This document shows positions 35,179 to 43,460 of a DNA stretch of 64,000 bases, one piece after another. A program made the translations under genes and the position numbers. The notes under the pieces are model-generated. The model did not search any database. It saw only the letters and a program-made list of their open reading frames with translations, and was not told where the DNA came from. Source of the stretch: Asanoa sp. WMMD1127 (lineage in GTDB: Bacteria > Actinomycetota > Actinomycetes > Mycobacteriales > Micromonosporaceae); contig NZ_JARUBP010000001.1 of the NCBI RefSeq assembly GCF_029626225.1, positions 1,984,001 to 2,048,000 on the forward strand, given 5' to 3'. The stretch's first letter is position 1. Each line of letters begins with the position of its first letter.

Positions 35179-37859
35179 ATCGCCATGTCGACGAAGCGGG
35201 ACAGGTGGAGCTGGGCGGCGACGGTGACGGTGTCGGTCGGGCCGTTTCGGTGCTTGGCCACGATGAAGTCGGCCTCGCCCGCCCGCGGCGACTCCTTGTC
35301 GTAGTAGTCGTCGCGGTGCAACAGGATCACGACGTCGGCGTCCTGCTCGATCGAATTGTGGGTCGCGATGCCGTTGGCGATGAAGTTGTGCGTGCCGAGA
35401 ACGGTCGCATCGAACACGTCCTGCATGCCGAGCGGTTCGATCGCCACGATCTCGTCCCAGAATATGTCGTTCGTCGCATGCAGTTCGAGGTCGGCATCAC
35501 CGAGGATTTGCGCCACCCGGGCCAACCGTGGTCTGCTCGGTGCGCACTTCCACATCGCGCTGCCGCTGAACTGCGTGCGCATCGCCGAGGCGAACTGGCG
35601 GTGGCTCATCCCTCGCTCGATCAGAGCGGCGCGTACGCGAGTCCACACCTCTAGCGGAACGGTGTCGACGTTGGTGTTGCTGACGCCGCCTTCGAGAGCG
35701 GCCAACAACAGCTCGCAATTCGCCGACCGGGCGCCGTGAACCCCGATCTCGCGGAGGAATCGCAACTGGTCGTCGCGGCCTGAGACGTCGAGGGTGTATT
35801 GCGCTCGGACAGCCTTGCTCGAAACAGTCCTGATGCGGGTTGTGATGCCGAAGCGCAGCAACAGCCGACTCACATCGTCGAGCAGGCGACGGCTCGTGCT
35901 GGCGTAGTAGACGCGGCCACCGCGTCCGCCACGGGTCATGGTCACCGAACCGTCAGTCGCCCAGAGGTGGCGGAGGAAAAGTCGAACCTGCCGCTTCTCC
36001 AGGCCCATCAAGGAAGCCGGCACGAACTTCTCGTGTGAGCGGAGCCCGAATAGGCCCAAGCCGTCCAGCCACGCGGCGATGGGGTTACGCCGCCCTCGGG
36101 CGAGCGGGTATGGCGCGGGCAAGCGCAAGGTAGTGACTCGCGCCTGCTCGTAGTCGTCGCGGACGGCGGTGACACCAAAATGCCGAGCAGCGTCTGTCAC
36201 GGCTCGCAAGTTCTGCTCGTCGATGCTCGCGTAGCGGATGGGTTGACGCTTGACGAAGGAGCCGTCGCCGAGCATGTGCGCCAACAACACGACCTCGTCG
36301 TCAGCCCACGCCGGCGCCATGGTCTCCGGCGCGGGGATGTGTCGCGGGACGCCGATGCGTGACCCAACAGAAAGATCTCCCAACGCACGCCAGCCGTCGA
36401 ACGACAGGAAGGGATGGTTGGCGGTCGCGTCGATCGTCTTGCCCGAAGCCAGCCGCAGCCGAAACGTCTCTCTGCGACCACTTGGGAAGACGTGGGTCAT
36501 CGTGCGCGGGGTGTATTTGAGCCGCTCGTCGAGCGCCCACACCGGTGTGTCACGGGCGCCCGAGGCAAGCAGCTCGCCGAGTGTCACCTCGGCGTTGGTG
36601 TCGGCGCGTATCACCCGCGTCGTGGCCGTCAGACAGCCCGACTCACGCAAATCGGACAGTTGCGGGCGCTTGTCGGTGCGCTGCTCGGGGCCACGGTTGA
36701 GCTGACTCACCGCGATCACCGGGCACTCGACCTCTTTGGCGAGCAGCTTGAGGCCACGCGACAGTTCGGCGACCTCTTGCTGCCGGCTCTCGGTGCGCTT
36801 GGGCGAGCTCATCAGCTGGAGGTAGTCGACCACGATCATCTTGAGGTCGTGGCGTTGCTTGAGCCGGCGCGCCTTGGCCCGGATCTCCATCAGGTTCATG
36901 TTGGGCGTGTCGTCGACGAACAGCGGCGCCTCGCTGATCTCGCCCATGCGGCGGGCCAGCTTGGTCCAGTCGTCGTCGGACAGCTGCCCGGACCGGAGCA
37001 CGTGCAGCGGCACCCGCGCCTCGGCGCTGAGCAGCCGCATAACGATCTCAACCTTGCTCATTTCGAGCGAGAAGATAGCGCTGGCGCAGTTGTGCCTGAT
37101 AGCGGCATTTCGGGCAAAGTCCATTGAGGCCGTGCTCTTCCCTAAACCAGGCCTTCCCGCAACGATCACCAGTTGGCCGGGGTGCAGGCCGTTGAGGAGC
37201 CGGTCGAGGTCGGTGAAGCCGGTCGGGACGCCGGTCATCACGCCGCCCTGTGCCCCGACCGCTTCGATCTCGTCGAGGGTGGGCTGGAGCATGTCGGCGA
37301 GGATCGCGAAGTCTTCGCTGACCCGCTTCTCGGTGACGTCATAAATCGCCTGCTGGGCGAGGTCGACCACGTCGTCGACGTCGCGGCCGCTGCCCGCCGC
37401 GGAGCCGTAGCCGAGCTGGACGATCCGGGTGCCCGCCTCGACCAGGCGGCGCAGCACGGCCCGCTCGGCCACGATGCGCGCGTAGTAGCCCGCGTTGGCC
37501 GCAGTAGGCACGCTGGCCATCAGCGTCTGCAGGTAGGGGGCGCCGCCGATGCGCACCAGGTCGCCCGCGTCGGCCAGCGAGGCCGCGACCGTCACCGCGT
37601 CGGCCGGCTCGCCGCGGCCGTAGAGGTCGAGGATCGCGTCGAAGACGGTGGCGTGGATCGGGCGGTAGAAGTCGCCGGTCTTGAGGATCTCGACGACATC
37701 GGCGATCGCGTCCTTGGAGAGCAGCATGCCGCCCAGCACGCTCTGCTCGGCCGCGACGTCCTGGGGCGGCGTCTTGTCGAATCCGCCGTCGCCGTCGCGC
37801 CTGGGTTGCGGGGCATCCTGGTTGGGGCGCCCGCCGCGCACGTCGTCGGTGACTGACAC
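35175..37859 (-). CDS. dnaB: Replicative DNA helicase DnaB with an in-frame intein
   Basis: An 894-codon gene. The precursor contains a 427-residue intein; the spliced helicase is 467 residues, the usual DnaB length. The N-domain begins 'QDVAAEQSVLGGMLLSKDAI', Walker A is 'VAGRPGLGKSTASMD' (~234-247), Walker B is in 'MIVVDYLQLMSS', and the C-terminal part after the intein begins SIEQDADVVILLHRDDYY. It unwinds DNA at the replication fork. The GTG at 37859 has GAGAGGGGG upstream. It is flanked on the far side by DnaA-box-like words. Confidence 0.96.
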   Translation of the reverse strand: MSVTDDVRGGRPNQDAPQPRRDGDGGFDKTPPQDVAAEQSVLGGMLLSKDAIADVVEILKTGDFYRPIHATVFDAILDLYGRGEPADAVTVAASLADAGDLVRIGGAPYLQTLMASVPTAANAGYYARIVAERAVLRRLVEAGTRIVQLGYGSAAGSGRDVDDVVDLAQQAIYDVTEKRVSEDFAILADMLQPTLDEIEAVGAQGGVMTGVPTGFTDLDRLLNGLHPGQLVIVAGRPGLGKSTASMDFARNAAIRHNCASAIFSLEMSKVEIVMRLLSAEARVPLHVLRSGQLSDDDWTKLARRMGEISEAPLFVDDTPNMNLMEIRAKARRLKQRHDLKMIVVDYLQLMSSPKRTESRQQEVAELSRGLKLLAKEVECPVIAVSQLNRGPEQRTDKRPQLSDLRESGCLTATTRVIRADTNAEVTLGELLASGARDTPVWALDERLKYTPRTMTHVFPSGRRETFRLRLASGKTIDATANHPFLSFDGWRALGDLSVGSRIGVPRHIPAPETMAPAWADDEVVLLAHMLGDGSFVKRQPIRYASIDEQNLRAVTDAARHFGVTAVRDDYEQARVTTLRLPAPYPLARGRRNPIAAWLDGLGLFGLRSHEKFVPASLMGLEKRQVRLFLRHLWATDGSVTMTRGGRGGRVYYASTSRRLLDDVSRLLLRFGITTRIRTVSSKAVRAQYTLDVSGRDDQLRFLREIGVHGARSANCELLLAALEGGVSNTNVDTVPLEVWTRVRAALIERGMSHRQFASAMRTQFSGSAMWKCAPSRPRLARVAQILGDADLELHATNDIFWDEIVAIEPLGMQDVFDATVLGTHNFIANGIATHNSIEQDADVVILLHRDDYYDKESPRAGEADFIVAKHRNGPTDTVTVAAQLHLSRFVDMAI
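35355..36635 (-). other. DnaB intein with LAGLIDADG homing endonuclease
   Basis: The insertion interrupts 'SDLRESG / SIEQDADVV' in DnaB. It starts with Cys ('CLTATTRVIRADTNAEV', residue 409 of the precursor), has the block B 'TANHPF', and ends 'THNFIANGIATHN' before the +1 Ser, so the splicing residues are all present. Between them 'LLAHMLGDGSF' and 'LRHLWATDGSV' are the two dodecapeptide motifs of a LAGLIDADG endonuclease with their Asp residues intact. It is predicted to splice itself out. M. tuberculosis DnaB also carries an intein. Confidence 0.93.
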
Positions 37860-37883
37860 GGGAGCCCCCTCTCGTACGGATGT

Positions 37884-37889
37884 ACTATA
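37884..37889 (-). promoter_or_regulatory. dnaB promoter -10 element
   Basis: On the minus strand TATAGT lies about 25 bp before the GTG start, in an AT-richer stretch with the dyad AACCGA...TCGGTT just upstream. A -35 box is poorly defined. The position and composition fit the dnaB promoter. Confidence 0.45.
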
Positions 37890-38011
37890 ACCGAAACATG
37901 ATCGGTTTGCCCCCGACACGACTGGGGGATGCCGCGTCGGTTCTGTCACGAACCGAACGGCAACGATATGGGCCCGGCCACCGATCGAGCAAAGAGGCCC
38001 GTGGACGAACC

Positions 38012-38054
38012 TTTGGACAACCTGTGGAAAGCAGGTCAGAGGTTGTGTGGATAC
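38012..38054 (-). promoter_or_regulatory. DnaA-box-like cluster upstream of dnaB
   Basis: Three words on the minus strand resemble DnaA boxes: TTGTCCAAA (38012-38020), CTTTCCACA (38023-38031) and GTATCCACA (38046-38054). They match TT(A/G)TCCACA at 8, 7 and 8 of 9 positions and are 11 and 23 bp apart. They lie 150-200 bp upstream of the dnaB start. No oriC-like AT-rich element is beside them. Binding is inferred. Confidence 0.45.
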
Positions 38055-38262
38055 CTGTGCACAGCTTGTGTACGACCACTGTGCAGGGTCGCCCGATGGC
38101 CGTTTGACGTGCGGTTCTTCGATCCCCAAGGTGTGGAGGAAAGAAATACGCGTCGGCCGGGCCAAGCCATCAACCGCTCGGTCGACTACCATCTACGCGT
38201 CTGTGTCTTCTTCAACGACACGGGCGACTGCGATCCGATATCAGGAAGGTCACGCTCCAGCC

Positions 38263-41200
38263 GTGGACTATCGGGATTGGGCGCGCGGTGACGACACTCC
38301 GGTGACGGCGCCGCGATCTCGCTCGCCCCGATCTCCGGAGGACCGTCCGCGGCGCACCGGCGGCCGGCGCGGCACCAAGCCGACCGCGGCCGAGCCCAAC
38401 CCGGACGCGATATCGCAGTGGGACCCGCTCGGCGCCTCCGGCGGCGAGCTGGCGGCGATCACGCAGCTCGAGGACACCGCGTCGTTCAAGCTGCCCAAGG
38501 ACTTCTGGGAAGACGAGCCCGGATCCGCCGCGGGTGACCAGGTCATCACGCCGACGGGCGGCGGTGGCCGGCGGCGACGCGACCGGGCCGATGACGAGAT
38601 CGAGCTGTCGAGCGGTGGCCGGCGGCGACGCGACGTGTCCGACTCGCGGGCCGGGCGCTACGACGACGAGGTCGAGCTTTCCAGCGGCGGTAGCCGGCGG
38701 CGCGATGTCGCCGACTCGCGCGCCGGGCGGTTCGACGATGACGAGATCGAGCTTTCCAGCGGCGGACGCCGGCGGCGGGATGCCTCCGACTCGCGCGCCG
38801 GGCGGTTCGATGACGACGAGGTCGAGCTGTCCAGCGGCGGGCGCCGGCGGCGTGCTGTCGGCGACTCCCGCGCGACGCGGGTGGGCGACGACCAGATCGA
38901 GCTGCCCAGCGGCGGCCTGCGCCGGCGGGACATCACGGACTCGCGGGCCGGACGCTACGACGATGACGACATCGAACTCTCCAGCGGCGGACGACGACGG
39001 CGCGACGTCGCCGACTCGCGCGCGAGCCGGTTGGGCGACGACGAGATCGAGCTGTCGAGTGGTGGTCGGCGTCGGCGGGACGACGTCAGTGACTCCCGCG
39101 CCGGGCGACGAGATGCTTTCGGCGAGATAGAGCTGTCCAGCGGCGGCCGGCGTCGGCGCGACGATGTCGGCGACTCCCGCGGCGGGCTCGAACTGCCCCG
39201 CGGTGGACGACGGCGGCTCGAGGACGCCGAAGAGGCCGATCAGATCGGTCCTGGCCGGCGCTGGCGCGCGGACACCGATCCTGACCCCGAGCCGGTGCGG
39301 CGCAGCTGGCAGGACGAGGCCACCGACACCGAGCTACCGAGTGTCGGCTACGCCACTGGCGGTCGCCGGGCGCGCCGCGAGGACGGCGGCGACAGCGAGC
39401 CCGTCAGCCGGGCCCGGCGCCGCCGGCAGGCGGCCGATGAAACGGAAACCGCCGACCGCGGCTGGCAGACGGAGCCGACCGATACCGGTTCGGTTCAGGT
39501 GCCGTCGCTGGGTCGGCGCGGTCGGTCCACGCGCGACGATGCGGACGAGCCGAGCCAGACCTGGCACGGCGAGTCCGCCGCCGGCGGGCGACGCTCGCGG
39601 CACGCCGACCCCGACGCCGGCCGTCCCAGCTGGTCGGAGAGTGCGACCGGCTATGTGGAGACGACCGGCCGGCGCAGCCGCGCCGACGACGAGGATCCAC
39701 CGGTCCGCAGCCGCCGCGCCCGCCGCGATGCGGACGCGCTCGAGACCCGAGGCCGCCGCGACCGCCATGGCGACGAGACGGACCCCAACGAACAGACCGG
39801 CCAAGGCTGGTCCGGCGGCGCCCGCAGCCGGCACGCGGAGGCCGACCCGGTCGACCATCCCAGCCACGGCCGCCGCGCCTACTCGGCCGACTCCGACTCC
39901 ACCGAGCCGGTCGGCCGCAGCCGCCGCCGGGCCGACGACCTGGACCCGAGCGAGTCAGCCGGCCGCGGCCGCCGCGCCTACGCCGCCGACTCGGACTCGA
40001 CTGACCCGGCCGGCCGCGGCCGCCGCGCCTACGCCGCCGACTCGGACTCGACCGAGCCGGCCGGCCGCGGCCGCCGGGCCTACGCCGCCGATTCCGACTC
40101 GGCCGAGCCGGCAGGCCGCAGCCGCCGGGGGCGGACCGGCGACGAGCCCGCATACGGCGACTGGCGGGACGCCGCCGCCGCAGCCGAGCTACCGACGCAG
40201 AGCCGGCGGAGCCGCGACGACGACGCGAGCCGCCGCGGCCCTGGCTGGCGCGCGGACCCGCCCGCCGGCGACGTGCCGGAACAGCGCCGCCGTGGCCGCC
40301 ATGACGACCCGGACCTGACCACCCGCCGCGCCGACCCGGACCGTGGTCGCACCGACTGGCGCCCCGAACCGGACGGCAGCGAGCCGCCCGCACGGCGCGG
40401 CGACTGGGCCGGCGATCCCGACTCGGACCGCTGGCGGCACCCCGACATGACCGGCGAGTGGTCCCGCCGGGCCATGCCGCCGCTCGACCCGGCGCCCCCG
40501 GAGCGTGGCGACGACCGTCGTGGCCGCGACGATCGAGGGCCCGAGGACACCGGTCGGCGCGGCGGCGCGCGCCCCACACCCGAGGACACCGGCAACTGGC
40601 GCGCCGAGGAGCGCGGCCGCCGGCGCGACTCCGGCCACCGCCCGGGCGGTCCCCGCGACGACGGCCTGGACACCGGTTCGTGGGAGCGGATGACCGACAC
40701 GGGCCAGTACGACAGCACCACCTCGACCAGCGAGTGGGACCGCCTGGTCGGCAGCATCGAGGACGAGGAGGCCGAGGAGAAGTTCGAGGCCTTCTGGTCG
40801 GGTCACCGCCTGGCCGGCGACGATCCGCGCTGGGTGGAGACGCCCGCGACCGCGCCGCGCTCGCCCGCGGTCGGGCTGCCCGAGCCACGGCGGCCCGAGC
40901 CGGACGGCTACGACGACGGCCCGCGCCGCCCCCGCTCCGGTCCCGACACGATGGCCCGCGCGGCGATGCCGCCCGTCGACGCGACCGACCCCGGCTGGGG
41001 CGCTCCCGCCCGGCCGGCCGCCCGCCGACAGCCGGCGGCCCCGGTGCGGTCGGCGCCGCAACGCCGGGCGATGTGGGAGCAGGAAGAGTTCGAGCAGCTC
41101 GACAACGACAACGGCGGCTTCATGGCGGCGGTGCTCTACGCGGCCGCCTGGTACGCCGTACCCGTGCTGGCCTTCGGCATCTGGCTCATGACCCTGCCGG

Positions 41201-41457
41201 CCGTGGCGCCGGACGACTGCATCAGCGACGTGACCGGCGGCGGCTGCGACTCGCCGCGGGCCCAGGCGCTGGAGGGCCTGCTGTCCGGGGTGCCGCAGTT
41301 CGGCATCGCGCTGGGCATCAGCCTCATCGCGGCCATCCTGCTGCGCTGGCTCGGCCACAGTTGGCGGGCCGGCAGCGTCGGCCTGGCCGCCGCGGTGGTC
41401 GGCGGTGGCATGGCGGCCGTGCTCAACAGCATCTTCACGGGCCAACCGCTCGGCTGA
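38263..41457 (+). CDS. Giant Arg/Asp/Ser-repeat protein with C-terminal membrane anchor
   Basis: A 1064-residue protein I do not recognise. About 900 residues are low-complexity and rich in Arg, Asp, Gly and Ser. Nine copies of a unit of about 24 residues contain 'ELSSGGRRRRD'...'DSRAGR'; further on are 17-residue units 'GRRAYAADSDSTEPAGR'. Near the end is an acidic helix ('EDEEAEEKFEAFWSGHRLAG'), then three hydrophobic segments ('AAAWYAVPVLAFGIWLM', 'GIALGISLIAAILLRWLGHSW', 'VGLAAAVVGGGMAAVL') that would anchor it in the membrane. GTG at 38263 follows AGGAAGG. It lies between dnaB and the ribosomal operon and is convergent with rplI. Confidence 0.75.
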   Translation: MDYRDWARGDDTPVTAPRSRSPRSPEDRPRRTGGRRGTKPTAAEPNPDAISQWDPLGASGGELAAITQLEDTASFKLPKDFWEDEPGSAAGDQVITPTGGGGRRRRDRADDEIELSSGGRRRRDVSDSRAGRYDDEVELSSGGSRRRDVADSRAGRFDDDEIELSSGGRRRRDASDSRAGRFDDDEVELSSGGRRRRAVGDSRATRVGDDQIELPSGGLRRRDITDSRAGRYDDDDIELSSGGRRRRDVADSRASRLGDDEIELSSGGRRRRDDVSDSRAGRRDAFGEIELSSGGRRRRDDVGDSRGGLELPRGGRRRLEDAEEADQIGPGRRWRADTDPDPEPVRRSWQDEATDTELPSVGYATGGRRARREDGGDSEPVSRARRRRQAADETETADRGWQTEPTDTGSVQVPSLGRRGRSTRDDADEPSQTWHGESAAGGRRSRHADPDAGRPSWSESATGYVETTGRRSRADDEDPPVRSRRARRDADALETRGRRDRHGDETDPNEQTGQGWSGGARSRHAEADPVDHPSHGRRAYSADSDSTEPVGRSRRRADDLDPSESAGRGRRAYAADSDSTDPAGRGRRAYAADSDSTEPAGRGRRAYAADSDSAEPAGRSRRGRTGDEPAYGDWRDAAAAAELPTQSRRSRDDDASRRGPGWRADPPAGDVPEQRRRGRHDDPDLTTRRADPDRGRTDWRPEPDGSEPPARRGDWAGDPDSDRWRHPDMTGEWSRRAMPPLDPAPPERGDDRRGRDDRGPEDTGRRGGARPTPEDTGNWRAEERGRRRDSGHRPGGPRDDGLDTGSWERMTDTGQYDSTTSTSEWDRLVGSIEDEEAEEKFEAFWSGHRLAGDDPRWVETPATAPRSPAVGLPEPRRPEPDGYDDGPRRPRSGPDTMARAAMPPVDATDPGWGAPARPAARRQPAAPVRSAPQRRAMWEQEEFEQLDNDNGGFMAAVLYAAAWYAVPVLAFGIWLMTLPAVAPDDCISDVTGGGCDSPRAQALEGLLSGVPQFGIALGISLIAAILLRWLGHSWRAGSVGLAAAVVGGGMAAVLNSIFTGQPLG
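38590..39208 (+). repeat. In-frame tandem repeat, 9 copies of a ~24-residue unit
   Basis: Inside the 1064-residue protein gene. The consensus word ELSSGGRRRRD appears nine times ('IELSSGG', 'VELSSGG', 'IELPSGG', 'LELPRGG' variants) at about 72-78-bp spacing. Each unit alternates an acidic and a basic cluster. Confidence 0.85.
39868..40119 (+). repeat. In-frame 51-bp tandem repeat
   Basis: Four copies of a 17-residue unit, 'GRRAYAADSDSTEPAGR' and variants, separated by one degenerate unit after the first copy, in the same gene as the 24-residue repeat. The last three are almost identical at DNA level. Confidence 0.8.
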
Positions 41458-41482
41458 GCGGCAGCGACAAGACCAGACAAGA

Positions 41483-41520
41483 CGAAAGCGCCGCACCGGA
41501 GAACCGGTGCGGCGCTTTCG
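41483..41520. terminator. Bidirectional terminator hairpin
   Basis: A 16-bp perfect stem, CGAAAGCGCCGCACCG and its complement, with a 6-base loop GAGAAC. It sits between the convergent repeat-protein gene and rplI and would serve both. Confidence 0.85.
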
Positions 41521-41528
41521 CGTGCTGC

Positions 41529-41978
41529 TTACTTGCTGCGGTTGACGTTGACGTCGAAGCTCGCCGTCACCTCGGGGTGCAACTTGACCTTGACCGGGTA
41601 GCTGCCGATCGACTTGATCGAACCGGGCAGCTCCAGCCGGCGGCGGTCGAGGGTCGGACCGCCCGCGGCCTTGACCGCGTCGACGATCTCGACCGGGGTG
41701 ACCGAGCCGAACAGGCGGCCGCCGTCGCCGGCGCGCACCTGCAGGCTGACCTTGAGGCCCTCGAGCTGGGCCTTCACCTCGTTGGCGTGGCCGAGGTCGC
41801 GGATCTCGCGGGCCCCACGGGCCCGCTTGATGTTGGTGACCTCTTTCTCCGCACCCTTGCTCCAGCGGATGCCGAAGCCCTGCGGCAGGAGGTAGTTGCG
41901 GCCGTAGCCGTCCTTGACCTCCACCACGTCGCCCGGCGTGCCGAGACCGGACACCTCCTGGGTCAGGATGACCTTCAT
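41529..41978 (-). CDS. rplI: 50S ribosomal protein L9
   Basis: A 149-residue L9. It starts [20 protein letters not shown] with the '[16 protein letters not shown]' rRNA-binding block, a long connecting helix, and a C-terminal domain '[19 protein letters not shown]'. It is the last gene of the rpsF-ssb-rpsR-rplI operon, 14 bp after rpsR. The gene order matches Rv0053-Rv0056 of M. tuberculosis. Confidence 0.97.
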   Translation of the reverse strand: MKVILTQEVSGLGTPGDVVEVKDGYGRNYLLPQGFGIRWSKGAEKEVTNIKRARGAREIRDLGHANEVKAQLEGLKVSLQVRAGDGGRLFGSVTPVEIVDAVKAAGGPTLDRRRLELPGSIKSIGSYPVKVKLHPEVTASFDVNVNRSK

Positions 41979-41992
41979 GTCGGTGCCTCCTC

Positions 41993-42232
41993 TCAGCGGG
42001 CGGTGGTCGTGTAGGGGAGGAGCGCCATCTCGCGCGCGTTCTTGACGGCGCGCGCGATCTGCCGCTGCTGCTGGGAGGTCACCCCGGTGACCCGGCGGGC
42101 ACGGATCTTGCCCCGGTCGGAGATGAACTTGCGCAGCAGCGCGGTGTCCTTGTAGTCGATGTAGGTGATCCCCTCCTTGTCGAGCGGGTTCACCTTCTTC
42201 TTGGGCTTGCGTAGCGCAGCAGCCTTAGCCAT
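41993..42232 (-). CDS. rpsR: 30S ribosomal protein S18 (cysteine-free form)
   Basis: A 79-residue S18: '[20 protein letters not shown]' and '[20 protein letters not shown]' and '[15 protein letters not shown]'. The zinc-ligand cysteines found in many actinobacterial S18 proteins are replaced ('[10 protein letters not shown]', 'VTSQ'), so this is a zinc-independent form. It sits in the main operon between ssb and rplI. Confidence 0.96.
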   Translation of the reverse strand: MAKAAALRKPKKKVNPLDKEGITYIDYKDTALLRKFISDRGKIRARRVTGVTSQQQRQIARAVKNAREMALLPYTTTAR

Positions 42233-42255
42233 TGCTCGTGCTCCTGGTGATCTGT

Positions 42256-42801
42256 TTAGAACGGGGGCTCGTCGTCGGAGTAGCTGTTCGACCGGCCCGA
42301 ACCGCTCGAGGCGCCTGCCGGTGCGGCCGTCGCCCAGGGATCGTCGAAGTTGTTGCCTCCGCCGCCACCCTGGCCGCCGCCACCACCGGAGCCGAAGCCG
42401 CCACCACCCCCGCCGGAGCGGGACATCTTCTGCACCTTTGCCGTGGCGTAGCGCAGCGACGGGCCGATCTCGTCGACCTCGAGCTCGATGACGGTGCGCT
42501 TCTCTCCCTCACGGGTTTCGTAGGACCGCTGCTTGAGCCGGCCCGACACGATGACCCGAGCGCCCCGCTGTAGTGACTCGGCGACGTTTTCGGCCGCCTG
42601 CCGCCACACGGTGCAGGAAAGGAAGAGTGGCTCGCCGTCCTTCCACTCGTTGGTCTGGCGGTCCATGATCCGCGGGGTCGAAGCCACGCGGAACTTGGCG
42701 ACCGCCGCGCCAGACGGAGTGAAACGCAGCTCTGGGTCATCGGTCAGGTTGCCGATGACCGTGATGGTGGTGTCTCCTGCCATGACCGTCTCCTCGTGCA
42801 C
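42256..42801 (-). CDS. ssb: Single-stranded DNA-binding protein
   Basis: A 181-residue SSB. The OB-fold N-domain '[20 protein letters not shown]' and '[20 protein letters not shown]' runs to about residue 110; a Gly-rich disordered linker follows, and the acidic tip DDEPPF, which recruits partner proteins, is intact. It coats single strands during replication and repair. In the rpsF-ssb-rpsR-rplI operon, with 24 bp to rpsR. Confidence 0.97.
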   Translation of the reverse strand: MHEETVMAGDTTITVIGNLTDDPELRFTPSGAAVAKFRVASTPRIMDRQTNEWKDGEPLFLSCTVWRQAAENVAESLQRGARVIVSGRLKQRSYETREGEKRTVIELEVDEIGPSLRYATAKVQKMSRSGGGGGGFGSGGGGGQGGGGGNNFDDPWATAAPAGASSGSGRSNSYSDDEPPF

Positions 42802-42883
42802 TCATCGAGTCACTGCCGACAGGCTCGCACAGCCGTACGACAGGTTTGTGAGGCTTGGTTCGGGAGGCCGAAAGATCGCGCGG

Positions 42884-43174
42884 TCAGCGCGTCTCGGGCC
42901 GGATGACCTTGGTGCGCAGCACCGACTCGTTGAGTCGCAGCTGACGGTCCAGCTCAGCCACCGCCGCGGGCTCCGCCTGCAGATCGATGACGGCGTAGAT
43001 GCCCTCGGCCTTCTTGTTGATCTCGAACGAGAGGCGCCGGCGGCCCCACACGTCGAGCTTCTCCACCGAGCCGCCCGCGGTCCGAATCACGTTCAGGTAC
43101 GTGTCGAGCGACGGGGCGACGGTGCGCTCCTCGAGACTGGGGTCGAGGATCACCATGACTTCGTAATGACGCAA
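42884..43174 (-). CDS. rpsF: 30S ribosomal protein S6
   Basis: A 96-residue S6: '[20 protein letters not shown]', '[20 protein letters not shown]' and '[20 protein letters not shown]'. First gene of the operon; S6 pairs with S18. A leader hairpin upstream may be an S6:S18 autoregulatory site. ATG start with a GGAGGTG ribosome-binding site. Confidence 0.97.
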   Translation of the reverse strand: MRHYEVMVILDPSLEERTVAPSLDTYLNVIRTAGGSVEKLDVWGRRRLSFEINKKAEGIYAVIDLQAEPAAVAELDRQLRLNESVLRTKVIRPETR

Positions 43175-43236
43175 GACGTGCTCACCTCCTATGGGCTAGG
43201 CGGCCGCGGTCCTTCCGCGGCAGGAGGTCGTGCGTC

Positions 43237-43267
43237 GTTGCCCAAACACCCTTCTGGTGCGGACAAC
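43237..43267 (-). promoter_or_regulatory. Candidate rpsF leader hairpin
   Basis: On the minus strand GTTGTC pairs with GGCAAC (one G-U), and within it CACC pairs with GGTG, leaving a small internal loop and an apical loop AGAAG. It lies 63-93 bp before rpsF. Many rpsF operons have a leader bound by S6:S18; whether this is one is not certain. Confidence 0.3.
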
Positions 43268-43315
43268 CCCACCACAATACCGGAGCCGCAGCGTACGGCC
43301 TATCCGGGCATAGCA

Positions 43316-43341
43316 AGGGCCCCTTCCGTGGAAGGGGCCCT
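43316..43341 (-). terminator. Terminator hairpin downstream of the secreted-protein gene
   Basis: An 11-bp stem AGGGCCCCTTC / GAAGGGGCCCT with a 4-base loop. It lies between the end of the secreted-protein gene (43461) and the rpsF leader, so it would stop transcription from upstream. The T-tract is weak. Confidence 0.6.
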
Positions 43342-43460
43342 CTGGTGCAGAGCCGCGGAGCGCCTTGAATCCGCATTCTTTGGGTGGGACCTGGGGAGGA
43401 ACGACCACACCGACGAGGTTGGACGCAGGCGCCCCGCGGAGCCTTTTGGTGATATTTAGT

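Noticed and set aside
13018-38054. oriC at either DnaA-box locus
   Set aside because: dnaA and dnaN are not adjacent, and there are too few boxes and no AT-rich unwinding element.
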